The notes under the pieces were generated by a model. That model did no database searches and was not told the DNA's origin. It worked only from the letters and a program-made list of their open reading frames with translations. Shown here one piece after another: positions 1 to 11,736 of a stretch of 64,000 nucleotides of DNA. The stretch is from Udeniomyces pyricola (lineage: Eukaryota > Basidiomycota > Tremellomycetes > Cystofilobasidiales > Mrakiaceae), in the NCBI GenBank assembly GCA_039545295.1, contig BCIK01000021.1:186001-250000 (forward strand), written 5' to 3'. The position numbers and the translations under genes were made by a program. The stretch's first letter is position 1. Every line of letters starts with the position of its first letter.

Positions 1-101
1 CAGCAATCTAAATAGATATACATGTAATACGGAACGAAAAAAAGAAGAAGAAGAAATCTATCCCATCTAACTCCATATCTTCTTTTTGGGGGGGGGGGGG
101 T

Positions 102-1282
102 TTATCGCATGCTCTTCTTGCTGATGAGGCCCGAAGGGGGTTGGCTCGCCTTGACGGCGGCGGACATGGCGGCGTAATCCGGAGCAGGCAACGCGGAATG
201 CTTAGCCCTGCCATGGGTCAAGATAAGCAAAAGAACAACGAGAAGAAGGAAGTGTCAAAGAGGAAAGAAGAAGAAAGAGAAGACAATGTAAGGAAAGGAG
301 GGGTTGATTTAGTTTGGGATGTGTGTTTGGGACAAGAGAGAAAGAGGGATGAGGGAGGGAGAAAGAGGCCGGATCGATAGGAGGAAGAAGAGAAAAAGAA
401 GGAGGACGAACTCGAAATGCTCTCTAAGGTTGTTTTCGTTCTGTGTCAAACAGAGATCAGTAGGGAAGAGACCGGGTCACGAACCAGAGCGTGCAAAGAA
501 AGGGGAGGGGGGGGGGGGGAAGGAAGGGGATGAGAGCACAAAGGAGGGTTTTTTGTGGTAAGTAAGACAGTCGATTCGTCTCTGTTCTATCCTCTGAGGA
601 AGAGGAAAAGACGCGACTCCGAAGAATACGAGAAAAAGAAGGAAGAAAGTGAAGTAAATGTTGGTATTCAAACGTACCATCTGATCGAATCCAAACCAAC
701 ACACATACACATACAGACAGATACAATTCCATAGAGACATGCCGACGGTGGAAACGAAAAGAAGAGGACAAAAAAGAATATGAAGAATATGAAGATGAGG
801 ACATATAAAACTTGATCAGTTTTTTTGGTTCAACGATTTCTAAACCTTCGTAGATGGATGGGTTTTTTTTGGGGGGGAAGCGAGATGGAAGCGAAGGAAA
901 ATCACGTCGATGGATTTGAAGCAAGGAGGTGAAGGGGGGGGGGGACTTACGCAAGGCTGCTTGCACGCAGGACAGATGAGCTTGACTGTAACGTTACCAA
1001 ACGAACAAGAAAGAAAAAGAAGAAGAAAAAGGTGAAAAAAAAAAAAGAAAAAAAAATTCAAAACAGTGAGAGAACCAGTAAACCGAGAAAGAAGGAAGAA
1101 ACGGCGAAGCCAATCAGCACGGGACATTTCCGACGTTTTGACTCTCTTTGATAGATCGATCGATACAAAAGGGGTGAAATGAAAGGGGGGAGGGGGATGG
1201 GAAGGATAGCAAAGAAAGCAAGGATTTTAAAGCCAACAAAAGTCTGGCTTCCTTCCCCCTTATCTCGCGCACTCTCGCGCTT

Positions 1283-1320
<38 letters not shown>

Positions 1321-1863
1321 TCGTCGATCTCGTGCAACCTCTCATTCTCATCACCTCTCCCCTTTCTCCTCACAACACGCCCGTCTCTTCCACCCCACCC
1401 ATCTCCAAACGAAACGAAACGAAACGAGAACTACCAAGAGAAACGAAGAAAAAAAAAAGAGTGTTTAATCTTGGTTTCAAGGCGGGAAATTACGCACTTG
1501 CCGCCTGTTGGGCTTTCAAGTTGGAGTTCCCTCCAGCCGCCTTCTTGAGCTTCTCGGCGTTCTTCTGCTGGGATTGGACCTTGATCGTGACAGTTTTATT
1601 TTTCCGGAATCAAAACAAGACAAAGGAGAAGGAAGAGCAAGAAGTGTTAGTTGGTTACTCATGAGCTAGCAACATGGAAAGGCGGGACTGGGAACCGAGA
1701 GGGCGAAAGAGGGGAAAGCCATAGGCTAAACCGCGAGCGAGCGAGCGAGCGAGCCAAAGGCAAGCAAAGAGAGAGAGAGAGGGAGAGGAGACCACCGCTC
1801 AAGTCGTTTCCGGGCCAAAGCAAAAGGAAACAGGATGGATACTTTTTGGAGACCTCGAGCCAT
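102..1863 (-). CDS. ZNF706/SERF-like small C2H2 zinc-finger protein, 6 exons
   Basis: Predicted exons (transcript order) are 1863-1843, 1579-1498, 985-951, 680-678, 440-412 and 207-102, 276 nt in all, giving 91 residues. The protein starts MARGLQK-VQSQQKN, which matches the start of animal ZNF706 (about 76 residues) as I remember it. A lysine- and alanine-rich SERF/4F5-type stretch follows, then one zinc finger (CPAC ... HFEAKH) at about residues 40-58. The spacing between the second Cys and first His is 12 residues, as in ZNF706, and this depends on a 3-nt exon (ATG, 678-680). Introns are long for this window (204-512 nt), and one carries a CT/GA microsatellite at about 1281-1318. ZNF706/SERF proteins are small and nucleic-acid-binding or aggregation-modifying; the precise fungal role is unknown. 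The start is the only ATG giving MARG in frame with a GT donor. No ORF covers the gene as a block because of the introns. Confidence 0.8.
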
Positions 1864-2450
1864 GATGAGATTGAGTGAAAAAGGGGGGGGGGGGGGGGGG
1901 GGGGTGGTTGGAATAGAAGGGGGTTGAGGTCAGGGGACGGGTGTTGGTCAATGGTTGGTTGGTGTGGGCCGGGAGAGAGCGCGAGAGAAAACGCGTCTCT
2001 CGGTTGATCAGCGAATCAGTTCATCCAAATTCGACAGGGGGTGTGCAGTAATTAAAATTGAATTTTGAAGCCCACGCGCGCCGACCAGGAAGAAATTAAT
2101 GGTATTCAACAATTCATACATCCATCAACACATAACAACCACATACTCCATAGTAACAATTCATGATGATACATATGTACTCCAGCCGGTATAGATCTAC
2201 ACATCTACAACGCGTTTTTCCATGTATATACATTATATACTGGACATACTCCATGTTGTCCTATCGACATCTGAATCTTCATTAATCTCATCTCCTCCTC
2301 ATCTCTTCAGCGTGGTCGACCGTATCGACGCCCCTCCGAGTCTATGATTCCGGTGCTCTATAAATCTTGCATCCATTCCATTCATGGACCTCATGCATTT
2401 TACTCTTCTCCCCCCTCCTCACCCCCACCCCTCCCGTACCCTACTACCCA
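1864..2450. other. intergenic, with G-homopolymer
   Basis: This holds the upstream region of the zinc-finger gene and the downstream region of the next gene, both on the minus strand. A run of about 20 G (C on the gene strand) lies at 1885-1904, just upstream of the start codon. I see no further gene. Confidence 0.6.
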
Positions 2451-3284
2451 TTACATCACTCCAGTCTTCCTAAATTCCGTATCATCCACCAGAGGTTCCT
2501 CTCCCATCGCCCTCAACTTCTGCCTCACCTCCTCCAATTCCGCTCGCATATCCCTCTGCTTCATCTGAAGTCGCTCGAGATGCTCCGCATGCGACGCCAT
2601 CGACACGTACGGCAAGTACTCTCGACCGAACCGACGAGGGTCATACCATCGTTGCAATTCGGGCGTCGCTGGAAAGTACATTCGGAACCGTTGGAGGGCC
2701 GAAGTCAGGATGGACGTAGTAGTAGTAGTAGTAGTAGCCGATGGTTGATGTTGATGAGCTCCTCCAAACGAGTTCTCATTCCCCCCACCATCACTACTCC
2801 TTTCTCTTCCTTTTCTGTCTTGCTGCTCACGCCTCTCCAACGTCTCCCCATCAATCCTCAGCATCTCATCCCTCCTGTCCTTCATCTTCTTCCCTGCCAA
2901 CTCCCTCTCCCACCTCTCCTCTTCTTGCGCCAACCCCGATTCCAACATATCCTGCCGTTCCCTCTCCTTCAACCGAGCCATATCGACGCCCGACGTGATC
3001 GGTCCTTTCTCGTCGTACGCACCCGTCCATTTGTGACGGATGATGCTGACTTCGTTGAAGACGTATTGACCAAAGGCTGAACCCACAAAGGCAAGGAGAC
3101 CCGTTCGAAGGATGACTTGTCGAGGGGGCGTCGGAGCAGGGTAGTTGCTTGCTCGAAGCATGCGACCTAAAAGTTTCCGCATCAGCCAGAATAGAGAGAA
3201 TTTTTTTATATAGCAAGGGTATAAACCCAGAGAAAGAAAGAAGAAAAAAAAAAGCACCGTTGAGTCAAGACCCGGAATTTTCAT
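2451..3284 (-). CDS. unrecognised small membrane protein, probably mitochondrial
   Basis: The main exon runs from about 3166 to the stop at 2451 and is one long frame of about 236 residues. It has a basic N-terminus, one hydrophobic segment (about residues 20-40, sequence VILRTGLLAFVGSAFG), a charged R/E/K-rich helical middle, a Thr run and a C-terminal coiled coil (residues about 190-230). The start is uncertain. ATG at 3161 needs no splicing. ATG at 3284 gives a 13-nt exon (3284-3272) that joins in frame to the acceptor TTTTAG at 3167. ATG at 3182 is also in frame. The T-rich stretch between 3271 and 3167 looks like an intron, which favours 3284, but its donor GTCTTG is weak. The topology (short basic head, one TM, long soluble tail) suits a mitochondrial inner-membrane protein; this is inference. 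I do not recognise the family. Confidence 0.55.
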   Translation of the reverse strand: MKIPGLDSTVLFFFFFLSLGLYPCYIKKFSLFWLMRKLLGRMLRASNYPAPTPPRQVILRTGLLAFVGSAFGQYVFNEVSIIRHKWTGAYDEKGPITSGVDMARLKERERQDMLESGLAQEEERWERELAGKKMKDRRDEMLRIDGETLERREQQDRKGRERSSDGGGNENSFGGAHQHQPSATTTTTTTSILTSALQRFRMYFPATPELQRWYDPRRFGREYLPYVSMASHAEHLERLQMKQRDMRAELEEVRQKLRAMGEEPLVDDTEFRKTGVM

Positions 3285-3335
3285 CGCCGGCTTATCAACT
3301 TTACTTCCCCCCCCCCCCAACCTTCAGTTCTTCTT

Positions 3336-4439
3336 CTACCCTTTCTCAGCCTTGATCAGATCCAAGAACCAACGCAAAAGTATAGACACAGTGGACTCAC
3401 GGTACAACTCGGGTGCCGCCCAAGCGGTAACGACTCCTGCCAACGCCGAGTCAATCACTCTCCTCCCTCTCCATTCCATCCACTTCACCGCACCTAAATC
3501 CCTCTCGACCACTTCCATCTCCCTCGCCGTCAGTTTCCGAGCCTCAACCTCCTTCGGTCTCGGTGAGAGGGGTGTTTTAGGGGGTGGTGGGGGAAGTGGG
3601 TAGGCGGCATCGGTAAGGAGACGTTGGTATCGACGGAGATGGTCAGTGGTAGGGTGGAAACGGGTGAGAAGGGGTGAGATGAGAAGGTCGCGGGTGACTG
3701 AAGTGAGAGAAATTAGAGAGGAAGCGATGGCAGAGGTGGGCCCAACATTGAGAGATTTCGTCAGTAAGAGAGTGGATCTATGGGAATCAAGGTAGACCAA
3801 GGTAGATCGACGACAAAGCGAGTAAAAAGAGAAAAACAAGGGGAGAGGAGGAGGGGTCTTCCCTCATCATTCTTCCCATCGCAATTCCCGACCCTCGTTC
3901 CATCCTCTTCCAACTCTACATCTCTTCGTTCCTTTCTACCCCTCCTTACCGACCAGATCATAGCTTTTGTTTTCCCTCCAAGAATATTTTTTTTGTTTCG
4001 TTTTGTTTTGGAACACTTACAGAAGAAGATGGTTCCCATCGACAGAGAGTTGTACGCGATCGCTAACGCCGTCGTTCCTAGAGCGGCGTCCATGTACACG
4101 CCTACGCATGTCCCGCCGATGAAACCGAGTCCGCCTATTCAGACCAACAGACATCCACCGTGAGACGAACGAAGAGAGACGAGACGTGTTAGGAACAGAT
4201 CTCGTCGGGAGAGGATGATTGTTAGGGATGAAGAGCGAATGCGCAGGATCGATACGTCGTCGCGTCGCGGACGAGACACGTCCCGTCGGGCCGGTCGATG
4301 GGCGGAATGGGGGGATGTCTCAATCCAAGACGGCTAGCCTGCCTCTGTTGGGAAGGAGGAAAATTGGACTCCACTGACCGGTGATACAAACCCGTTTGGC
4401 GGTGTCGCTTGGGGTGTCGAGAGGGTAAAAGGCGGGCAT
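3336..4439 (-). CDS. unrecognised glycine-zipper membrane protein
   Basis: Two exons are clear. One, from about 4137 to 4010, encodes a glycine-rich hydrophobic stretch (GLGFIGGTCVGVYMDAALG) typical of packed membrane helices. The other, from about 3780 to 3336, encodes a long frame with a Pro-rich linker and a C-terminal part (WRGRRVIDSALAGVVTAW) with another hydrophobic helix. A likely first exon begins at ATG 4439 (MPAFYPLDTP...) and ends at a GTTTGT donor, but the middle exon and two joins do not fit cleanly in phase. The end is either the TAG at 3336 or, if a GTGAGT intron at about 3400 is used, a stop just after PELYR. It resembles Tim17-like or glycine-zipper mitochondrial membrane proteins only in general style; no family is recognised. 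It may be co-oriented with the gene at 2451-3284 by chance. Confidence 0.45.
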
Positions 4440-4866
4440 GATGGCTTGGTAGGTATTGAATATCGATGGGCGAGTGAGAGATGTCAACCTCGAGATGACG
4501 GTCGGATGGACGAAGCGATGATTTCCGTCGGGCGGTACTGTGCAAGGGTAGAGATGAGCTGTGGTGGAGAGGGTGTTAATGGGACGAGGCTGAAGGGGTG
4601 AACAGGAAGAAAGGACTGATGTGACGATGAGGTCGAGATGGTGGAAACAGATTGATCATCACTCGGCGAGAACGCATGTAACAGGGGGAAAGACCGGTCC
4701 GGTCGGTGGCCGATCGAATGGAACCGAATGTCAGTGGGCTGTGCAGACTGGTTACGTGACTCAGATGTTCGATGGGATTTGGTTAACCATCCCCCTTGAT
4801 GATGAATGATCGATTAGACCTCCCCTTGCATCATCGTCCATCAGCATCATCATTCCCTCCAACGCC
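4440..4866. promoter_or_regulatory. divergent promoter region
   Basis: About 430 bp separate the minus-strand gene starting near 4439 from the plus-strand gene starting at 4867. Both would be transcribed outward from here. No clear TATA box is visible. Confidence 0.4.
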
Positions 4867-6764
4867 ATGCTGCCTCTTCGCCCTCTACGTCTCTCGCCCT
4901 CCCAGACCTCACTCCCTCTCCTTCAACGTTATGTCTCCTCCGCCACTCCTACCACTCCATCTCGCCGTCCACCTCGTCTGAACCCTTCTGATCTTCCCCC
5001 TCCCCACCAACGAACCTCGACCTTGGCCCATCCGACGCCCATCGGCCTTATCCACGAAGCTGGCGCCCCGTCGAAAACCCCCGTATCCGCCCCTCGGACG
5101 CCGACGAAACCGCTCGAGAGCCTCGGGTCCATCCGAAACAGAGAGGCCATGCGAGTCGCCGCGATCGCCGCCAAGGGTTGGAGGAAGAGTGAAGAAGAAG
5201 GAGAGACGGAAGAGTGCGTTTTTCCCTTGATTCTTTCTCTCTGACCCCTGCCCTCTGCCGTGTGTGTGCTCTCGACGCGTCTTCCTTCCGGTTGCATCTG
5301 GTAGCTCGGGACGATCTTGTGCTTGTTCACACCTGAAGAAAGGAACGACCTGGACCCATCGCAACGCGTATCTCAACCCGACTCATCGGTTTCGTTCCCA
5401 AATGTCAATTCGATGCTCCGTCGATTCGCTAACCGTTGTTCCCCTCTTCTCCATTATACAAACGTCATCATGACCATCTTCTTCCTCATCATATCTTTGC
5501 TAAACATCTCTAGACGAGTCGTCTTCAGCCGACCATCGACCACCCGACCATCACTTCTTTGGTTCTTTATGTTCTCCCAAGGTCTCCTCCTGTTCGTCCT
5601 TTTGACCTCCCTCCTCCTATCGATTCGTTTCCCGGGGATTTTTCCCCCATTCCCCCCCTTTTCAATCACTCAAAAACAAAATCTTTCCTCTGATATCCTC
5701 CAGGGTTTCCGCCTACGACCTTATCACGGACAATGCAATTCTCCTTCCTGCCAAGCCCATACCTGCTCCTACGCTCGTCATCTCGCCTCCCTCAGACGCT
5801 CCTTCCTCTTCTACTTCTTCTTCTCCTTCTCCTGCTCCTTCTCCAACTTATCTCAATCCAACCTCTTCCCCCCTCATCACCTCCGTCGCCACGACCTTGA
5901 CGACTTCTCAATCCTCTGGCCATTCCCCTATCACCTTGACCCTTCTCGCCTCTGCCCTCATCCTTCTCCCACTCGCCGCGCTCAAAGGATGGGCACCCCA
6001 AGTCATCACCGAAGTCCGATCGTATCGACCGAGCGGGAAGATTCGCGTCAAAAGCAAGTACGATGAGTTAACGAGGTGGTTGCCGCCGCGAAAAGGGAGG
6101 GGAGAGGTCTTTGATTGGGGGTTGTTGACGGAGTATAGGACGACGGAAGAAGGAGGGAATGGTCAGTTTTTTTTTTTGGTTCCTGGGTTCCTATTTCTTT
6201 TTCTTTTTTTTTTGTTCTCAGATCAAAGACGAAGGAGAAAGAAAGAAAAGAAGAGAGAAAAAAACTAAACTTCTCTCCCGGTTTTCTTCTCTTTTCTTCA
6301 CCTTCTTCTTCTCCCCCCNCCCCCCCCCCTCTCTCTTCTCTCTCTCTCCCATGCCCCCCCCCCACTTCTCCTTCCATCCCCTTCTCCCTTCTGCCTCCTC
6401 TCTCCTCTCTCCTCTCTCTTTCTGAAAAAAAAAATGAATAAAAATATCCATCTCTCTTTCCCCAGTCCTCGTCCCCTCTGCCGAACTCTCCCTTCACCGC
6501 CCCAACACGCCTCTCGACAGCCGTCTCGTCACTCGTCGAGTCGATTTCCGACCGATTCGACCCGTCGAACTCGCTTCGTTCGAACGAACCCGACAACGTC
6601 AACGCTCACAACACCAACAACAACAACAACAGGGCGTCGACGGGAAGGGAGTGGTGGAGGATGATGATGTGGGAACGTTGGTGTTGGATCGAGAGTTGTT
6701 GAGACAAGCGTTTGTTAGCTTGAATGAGGTCGATCAGGAACGAGCGGGTAAGATTGGCGCTTAA
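4867..6764 (+). CDS. mitochondrial protein with presequence, function unknown
   Basis: Exon 1 (4867-5213) encodes an Arg/Ser/Leu-rich, acid-free N-terminus (MLPLRPLRLSPSQ...) typical of a mitochondrial targeting signal. A later exon (5704-6161, after the acceptor CTCCAG) encodes VSAYDLITDN, a Ser/Pro linker and one hydrophobic helix (ITLTLLASALILLPLAAL). The last exon (6466-6764, after CCCCAG) joins in phase and encodes a basic region, a run of six Gln and the C-terminus ending AGKIGA. One or more exons between 5214 and 5703 are not resolved; candidates lie near 5340-5430 and 5516-5590. The intron at 6162-6465 contains a C-run with one N. A single C-terminal-half TM behind a presequence suggests an inner-membrane protein. 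I do not recognise the family. Confidence 0.6.
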
Positions 6765-8267
6765 ACCTTTTTTGAAGCCTTTATAGCCTAGGCTGGCCGA
6801 GCCTTGAGCTCAACATACATATATACATATATATATAGTATGTGTTCAAGCGCTGCCGCTGTTGCTGTATGCAACGTCGTTTCGTTCGGATCGTTTCGTT
6901 CATCATTCATCGTCGTCGAGCGAGATCCTCCTAACCCCCCCACCCTGTGCGCATATGGCAAACTGAGATATATATAAAGATATATATGCAGAATGCAGGT
7001 TCTCATCGCACACGAAATGGTTCAAAAAAGAGGAACCGTTTTTTTTTTGTTTTTTTTTTTGTGTAAACTGTGTTTTCTTCTGGATGGGTTCATGATTCAA
7101 TAAAAACGGACAAGCATATATATATATATATATATACTGAATGGACGTCGGGTTATTTCCGAGTCGAGTCGGGTCGAGTCGCGTATGAAAGGGGGGATTG
7201 AGATGATGAATGCAAACGGCTCTCTCTCTCTCTACATATATATTGGGATTCAAACGGGGAAATGAAACCAGTTCGGATCACCCCTCCAGCCGACGGCAGA
7301 TTTTCTTTGATAACAGGACTTCCGAGTCGCGGTGCTTCCAATATCAGATCATAATCTAGCCATATATACAGAGGCTTCTTTGCTCCCTCCTTATAACAAC
7401 GCATTAAGCTGATCTGCAAGCTCCTCCTTCGATGATGGATCGACGGACCCCCAGGCCTTAATATAGTTGCATGCATGCATGCATGCATGCATACATGCAA
7501 CCGACCTGTCAGCATGCTAAAAATTCGTATACACCCCTGCAGGCAGGACCTCTGCCAAAGAAATAAAATGAAATTCGACGACGAGATTGACCTCAAGGAT
7601 TCAACTTGGCTATGATCAAAATCCCGTTGAGTTCCAGAACGGATCGACCCCGGCCGGGCCCGCGGTACGTGCTAGCTTTTCGTTCAAGTCGTTCGTTCGG
7701 TTTTATGAGAAAAGATTGAGAGAGAGCCTGGAGAAAAACTACCTAACTAGTAGAGGAAAAGAGAAGAAAAAAAAAAAGGAAATGGACGGAGAAAGAGGAA
7801 CGAAGGCGGGAGAACGGAAAAGAGAAAAAGAAAGTGAAGGAGGAAGAAAGAAAGAAGAAAGGTAAGAAAAAAAAAAGAAAGAAGTCTGAAGGGAAGGGGA
7901 AAGGAAGAATTGATCGACAAAATCACAAAGGAGATTCGATCTGACGGGTCGGGGGTGGACGGACAGAAATTTTCAATGGTCAGACCAAACGCATAGAGAG
8001 AACGCGAGGGAGCGAGAGAGAGACAGGGAGGAAGAGATTTGAGCAAGGTTGAGAGGTTCAGAGAGGTTTGGTTAAGGATAGGAGGCATTCGATGAGGGTC
8101 GATCGATCAGATCGATCAATCGAGAGCGAAACAAAGTCATGATGGAGAAGCAAAAGATCGGCCCTAAGGGAGAGACACAAACACGAAAAGGCTAAACTAG
8201 ACGACGAAGAAATTAATGAAGAAGAAAAAGAACATAGAGAGGAAAATTTGATCGTAAAGTTTTTTTT
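6765..8267. other. intergenic region between convergent genes, microsatellites
   Basis: About 1.5 kb between the 3' ends of a plus-strand and a minus-strand gene. It holds AT repeats (about 6816-6838 and 7114-7135), A/T runs and a GCAT repeat at 7469-7492. A purine-rich stretch lies at 7700-7900. I see no coding signal. Confidence 0.6.
7469..7492. repeat. (GCAT)6 tetranucleotide repeat
   Basis: Six perfect GCAT units, followed by GCATACATGC, lie in intergenic sequence. The unit is self-complementary, so the run can form a hairpin or cruciform. Confidence 0.85.
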
Positions 8268-11200
8268 TTACTCCTTGGTATCCTTCTTGGCGTCGCCGTC
8301 CGTCTTCTTGTCTTCGCTCTTGATATCCTTGTCCTTGGAAGGGGCCGCAGTAGAGCTGGTGTTAGTCGAGGAAGCGGCCTCGGTCGACTTCTTCTCGTCC
8401 TTGGTCTCGCCTCCCTCTGGAACGGCAGCTGAGTCCTTGTCGTCCTTGTCAGCAGACTTGCCGTTGTCGACAGCGCTATCGTCGACCTGCTTAGTGCCCG
8501 TCGCGGCGGCACTCTCTTTCTTGCTTCCACTAGTCGAGGTCCGGGTGGAGGAGCGGGTAGCGTCCTTGTCCTTTGAAGAATCCTCGCGAGATCGGTTGGA
8601 TGCACCGGGGGCGTTGGAGCCGCTTCTCGGAGGGTTGGCTGTTGAGAGGACCACGAAGAGAATATAGGTCAGTTGACTGTTTCGGCGGCAAAAAGAGTAA
8701 CGTCGAGCAATGGCACTGACCACATCGATCCTTTCCGTAAGCAATCTTGAGAGAAGCGTAATCGGGCTTCGTCCGGATGGCTGTACGAACCCGAGGGACG
8801 AGCGTCGCAAGGTGAGCTAGATGAAACAACCATGACGAATTCACAAGCGATCAGGAGTACGACGACGCACCTTCAATCGCCTTCATAGCATTGGGAAGCG
8901 AGGTAAAGTTGATGAATGAGCAGGACTTGTCCTTGAGAGAGTTGATAAGTTCAATGCTAAAGAGACAAAAGGCATCCAGGGGGACCCGATACATGATCAG
9001 TCAAACGTTGAGCCCAAAGCCACAACACCCAACAAAGACAGACCAGACACTCACTCTCCGTACTCGGAAAAGTCTCGCCGGAGCCTCTCCTCGTTGAACG
9101 CGTCAAAGTCGGTGATTCCACCAACGTAGATGTTCCTGCTCGCACCCTGCTGGATCGCAGCGGTCGTAGCAGGATGAAGCGCGCCAGAGTGCTTGCCCCA
9201 TCCAATCTTGAGGCGGCGCGAGTTGAGCATGAGGCCCTGAATCGTGGCGAGCTGGAAGAAGGCAGTCGCAGAGGCCGCATCGGTGAAAGTGACGAACTAA
9301 AGGGATGGACGACAGAAATGATATCATCAAGCGACAGTGAGCTGGATGAAGGCAGGAGACCAGAGATTCAATAGCGAAAGTGGGAGGCATAAACAATCAA
9401 CTCACGGCAATGTGCTTGTCGGGCAAGTATCGGATCTGGGCAAGCATGCCGCCTCGGATGGCGTTGCAAAGCTCCTCTGTTGTCGTCTCAGGGTGAAGAT
9501 TTCCGACGTAGATCTGTTAACAGTTTCAAACCAAAGAAGCACACGACTCTTGTTAGACGCTAATGCACGACGAACACCACAGACATCGGCCTTGAACGAG
9601 CAGGCTTACCGTTCGGTTACCGGCCTGGGATTGCAAGAGACCATTCGCATCCATTGGCCCACCTGCACCTGCGACGCCTCCTCCAAAGCCGATGAAGGGA
9701 GATCCGCCTGGGTTGGGCGTGTTTTGGGCAGAAAAGTTGAGGAAAGGAGAAGCGGTGATGGGAACGCCAACGGCGGCCTGGGCCTGAGCCTGAGCGGCTT
9801 GAACAGCGGCTTGTTGGGCCTTGGGTCTGGAGAGGCGAGGACGCCAAGAGTGACCCGGGAGTCAGTCAAGTTCAAGATGACACAGTCAAAAGGCAAAGCA
9901 CACAACAGCCCGGCAGGGGATTACATACACGTAGGCGCACCGATCCTTGCCGTAGTTGACCCTCTTGCCCGACCACTCTGGCTCAGTTGGGAGAGTGTTG
10001 ACGACCTGAGGGAAGGCAACGTGCGAGGGCATGTGAGTCGATGCGTCTAGGCAAGGAACATCGACAATGCTCGTTGGCAAAAAAAAAAAAAAAAAAAAAA
10101 AAGGTCGGGCCGACAAACCTTTTGCGCGGTTGCAATTGTGAGGAAGTGAACGAAGCCAATGTTCTTATCCCGAACAATCTTGACTTGATCGATCGGCCCA
10201 AACCGGCTGAGATCATCCCGCAAGCTTTGCTCGGTCGTCTCCTCGTCGAGGCCACCGAGGTAGACATTCCTCGTTGCCGAGAGCTGCTGAATGGCCATGG
10301 CGACTTGGGCGGGGACATTGGACGGCTTTCCCCATCCAATCTTGAGTTCCTGACCGTGAAGAGCGAGCTTCTTAACCGAGGCGTCGGCGTGGAAGGCGGC
10401 AGCAGCAGAACCATCGAGGAACGAAATGAAGACGCAGGACTTCTCGGGCAAGAGTCGGACAGATTCGATGGGACCGAAGCGGACGAGGTTGAGGAGCTCA
10501 TCAACCGAAGCATCGGCGGGAAGGTTACCGACATAGACGGTTCGACCAGTCTGGTTGTTGGCGGCCGCGGCTACGAAGAGGGGCAAACAACAGAGATAGA
10601 TGCAGTTCCGGCGTGAGTCGAATGACTGAGATGAGAATATAAAAAAAGGAAGGAGCAAGCCCGGCAAGGCTGTCAAGATCAAATCACTCACCAGCAGCAG
10701 CGGCAGCGGCAGCAGCCGGACCGTAGTTGCCAGCGTTCATGGTCATGCCCATCATCATGCGAGGCGTGCCTGAGCCTACACCGTTAGGAAGTTGCTGAGG
10801 CTGACCACCGGCACCTCCTGCCCCGCCGTTGGCACCTCCCATCATGTTGCCTCCGCCCCCATAGGGTCCGCCAGGCCCACCCATCATACCACCACCCATC
10901 ATCATCTGGTTCTGGAGCTGCATCGCGTTGATTTGAGCTTGAATTTGCATCTGCTGTGCCGCCATAGCTGCCGCTGCCGCGCCCGGGTGACCGCCACCGT
11001 TGCCTGCGCCAGGACCACCACCTCCGAGAACTGAAGGAGCACCGCCGTTGGGTCCCGAACCGAGATCATTGTTGAGGCCAGCTCCACCAGCCCCTCCGCC
11101 AATGGCGCCCAAACCCACGACGCCGAGTCCAGCGTTCGGCCCTCCTCCGCCGCCAGCTCCAAGACCACCAATCTGGAGACCGTTTCCAAGGCTGGGCGAG

Positions 11201-11736
11201 CCGCCTTGACCACCGGCCTGTTGGCCAAAGAGAGGGCCACCATTGCTGCCACCGCTGCCGTTTCCACCGAAACCGTTGCCGAGGTTCGCAGAGCCGCCAC
11301 CGGGCGAGAGCGAGCCACCTACGACACCGGACGGGTTTGAACCCCCAAGGAAGGGGCTCTGTCGGTTACCTCCTCCGGGAGAAAGCGAGAGCGACATGCT
11401 CGGCGAGGAACTTGATTCGAGGGAGAAGCCAAACGGCTGAGACTGCTGTTGCTGCTGCTGCTGCTGCGGATGATGGGGCCGCTGCTGCTGATGTTGCTGC
11501 TGGAACATGAAGGGCTGCTGCTGTTGAGAGTGAGGCGGCAGAGAGTGGTCGAGCGTCGGGAGGAACGTGTTGATTTGAGGCGACGCCTGTTGGTGAGGGT
11601 GATGGGGAAGGTGAGGATGGGGAGGCAGAGTGGTGGACGAGAACTGGCTAGGAGGGGACCAGCGAGGCTTTTTATCGTTGAGAGGGGAAGGGTTGGTTGT
11701 TATCTGGGTTGGATCGCGAAGCGATGTCTGCATCAT
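8268..11736 (-). CDS. MRN1: Mrn1-like RNA-binding protein with four RRMs
   Basis: Nine exons join in frame: 11736-10692, 10570-10119, 10005-9929, 9826-9610, 9513-9406, 9296-9055, 8956-8871, 8780-8721 and 8638-8268 (2658 nt, 885 residues). The N-terminal third is Gln-, Gly- and Pro-rich low complexity. Four RRMs follow: [35 protein letters not shown] and [12 protein letters not shown] are their RNP2 strands. RRMs 1 and 3 end in the typical [16 protein letters not shown], and RRMs 2 and 4 in [14 protein letters not shown]. This pairwise pattern is that of yeast Mrn1 and fission yeast Cip1/Cip2, cytoplasmic mRNA regulators. A charged Ser/Asp/Lys-rich tail ends at TAA 8268. An alternative start exon, ATGCAG followed by a GTAAGT donor near 11915, splices in frame to ACATCG at 11730, giving MQTSLRD instead of MMQTSLRD. 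The second intron contains a run of 22 A (T in the transcript) near the acceptor. Confidence 0.9.
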
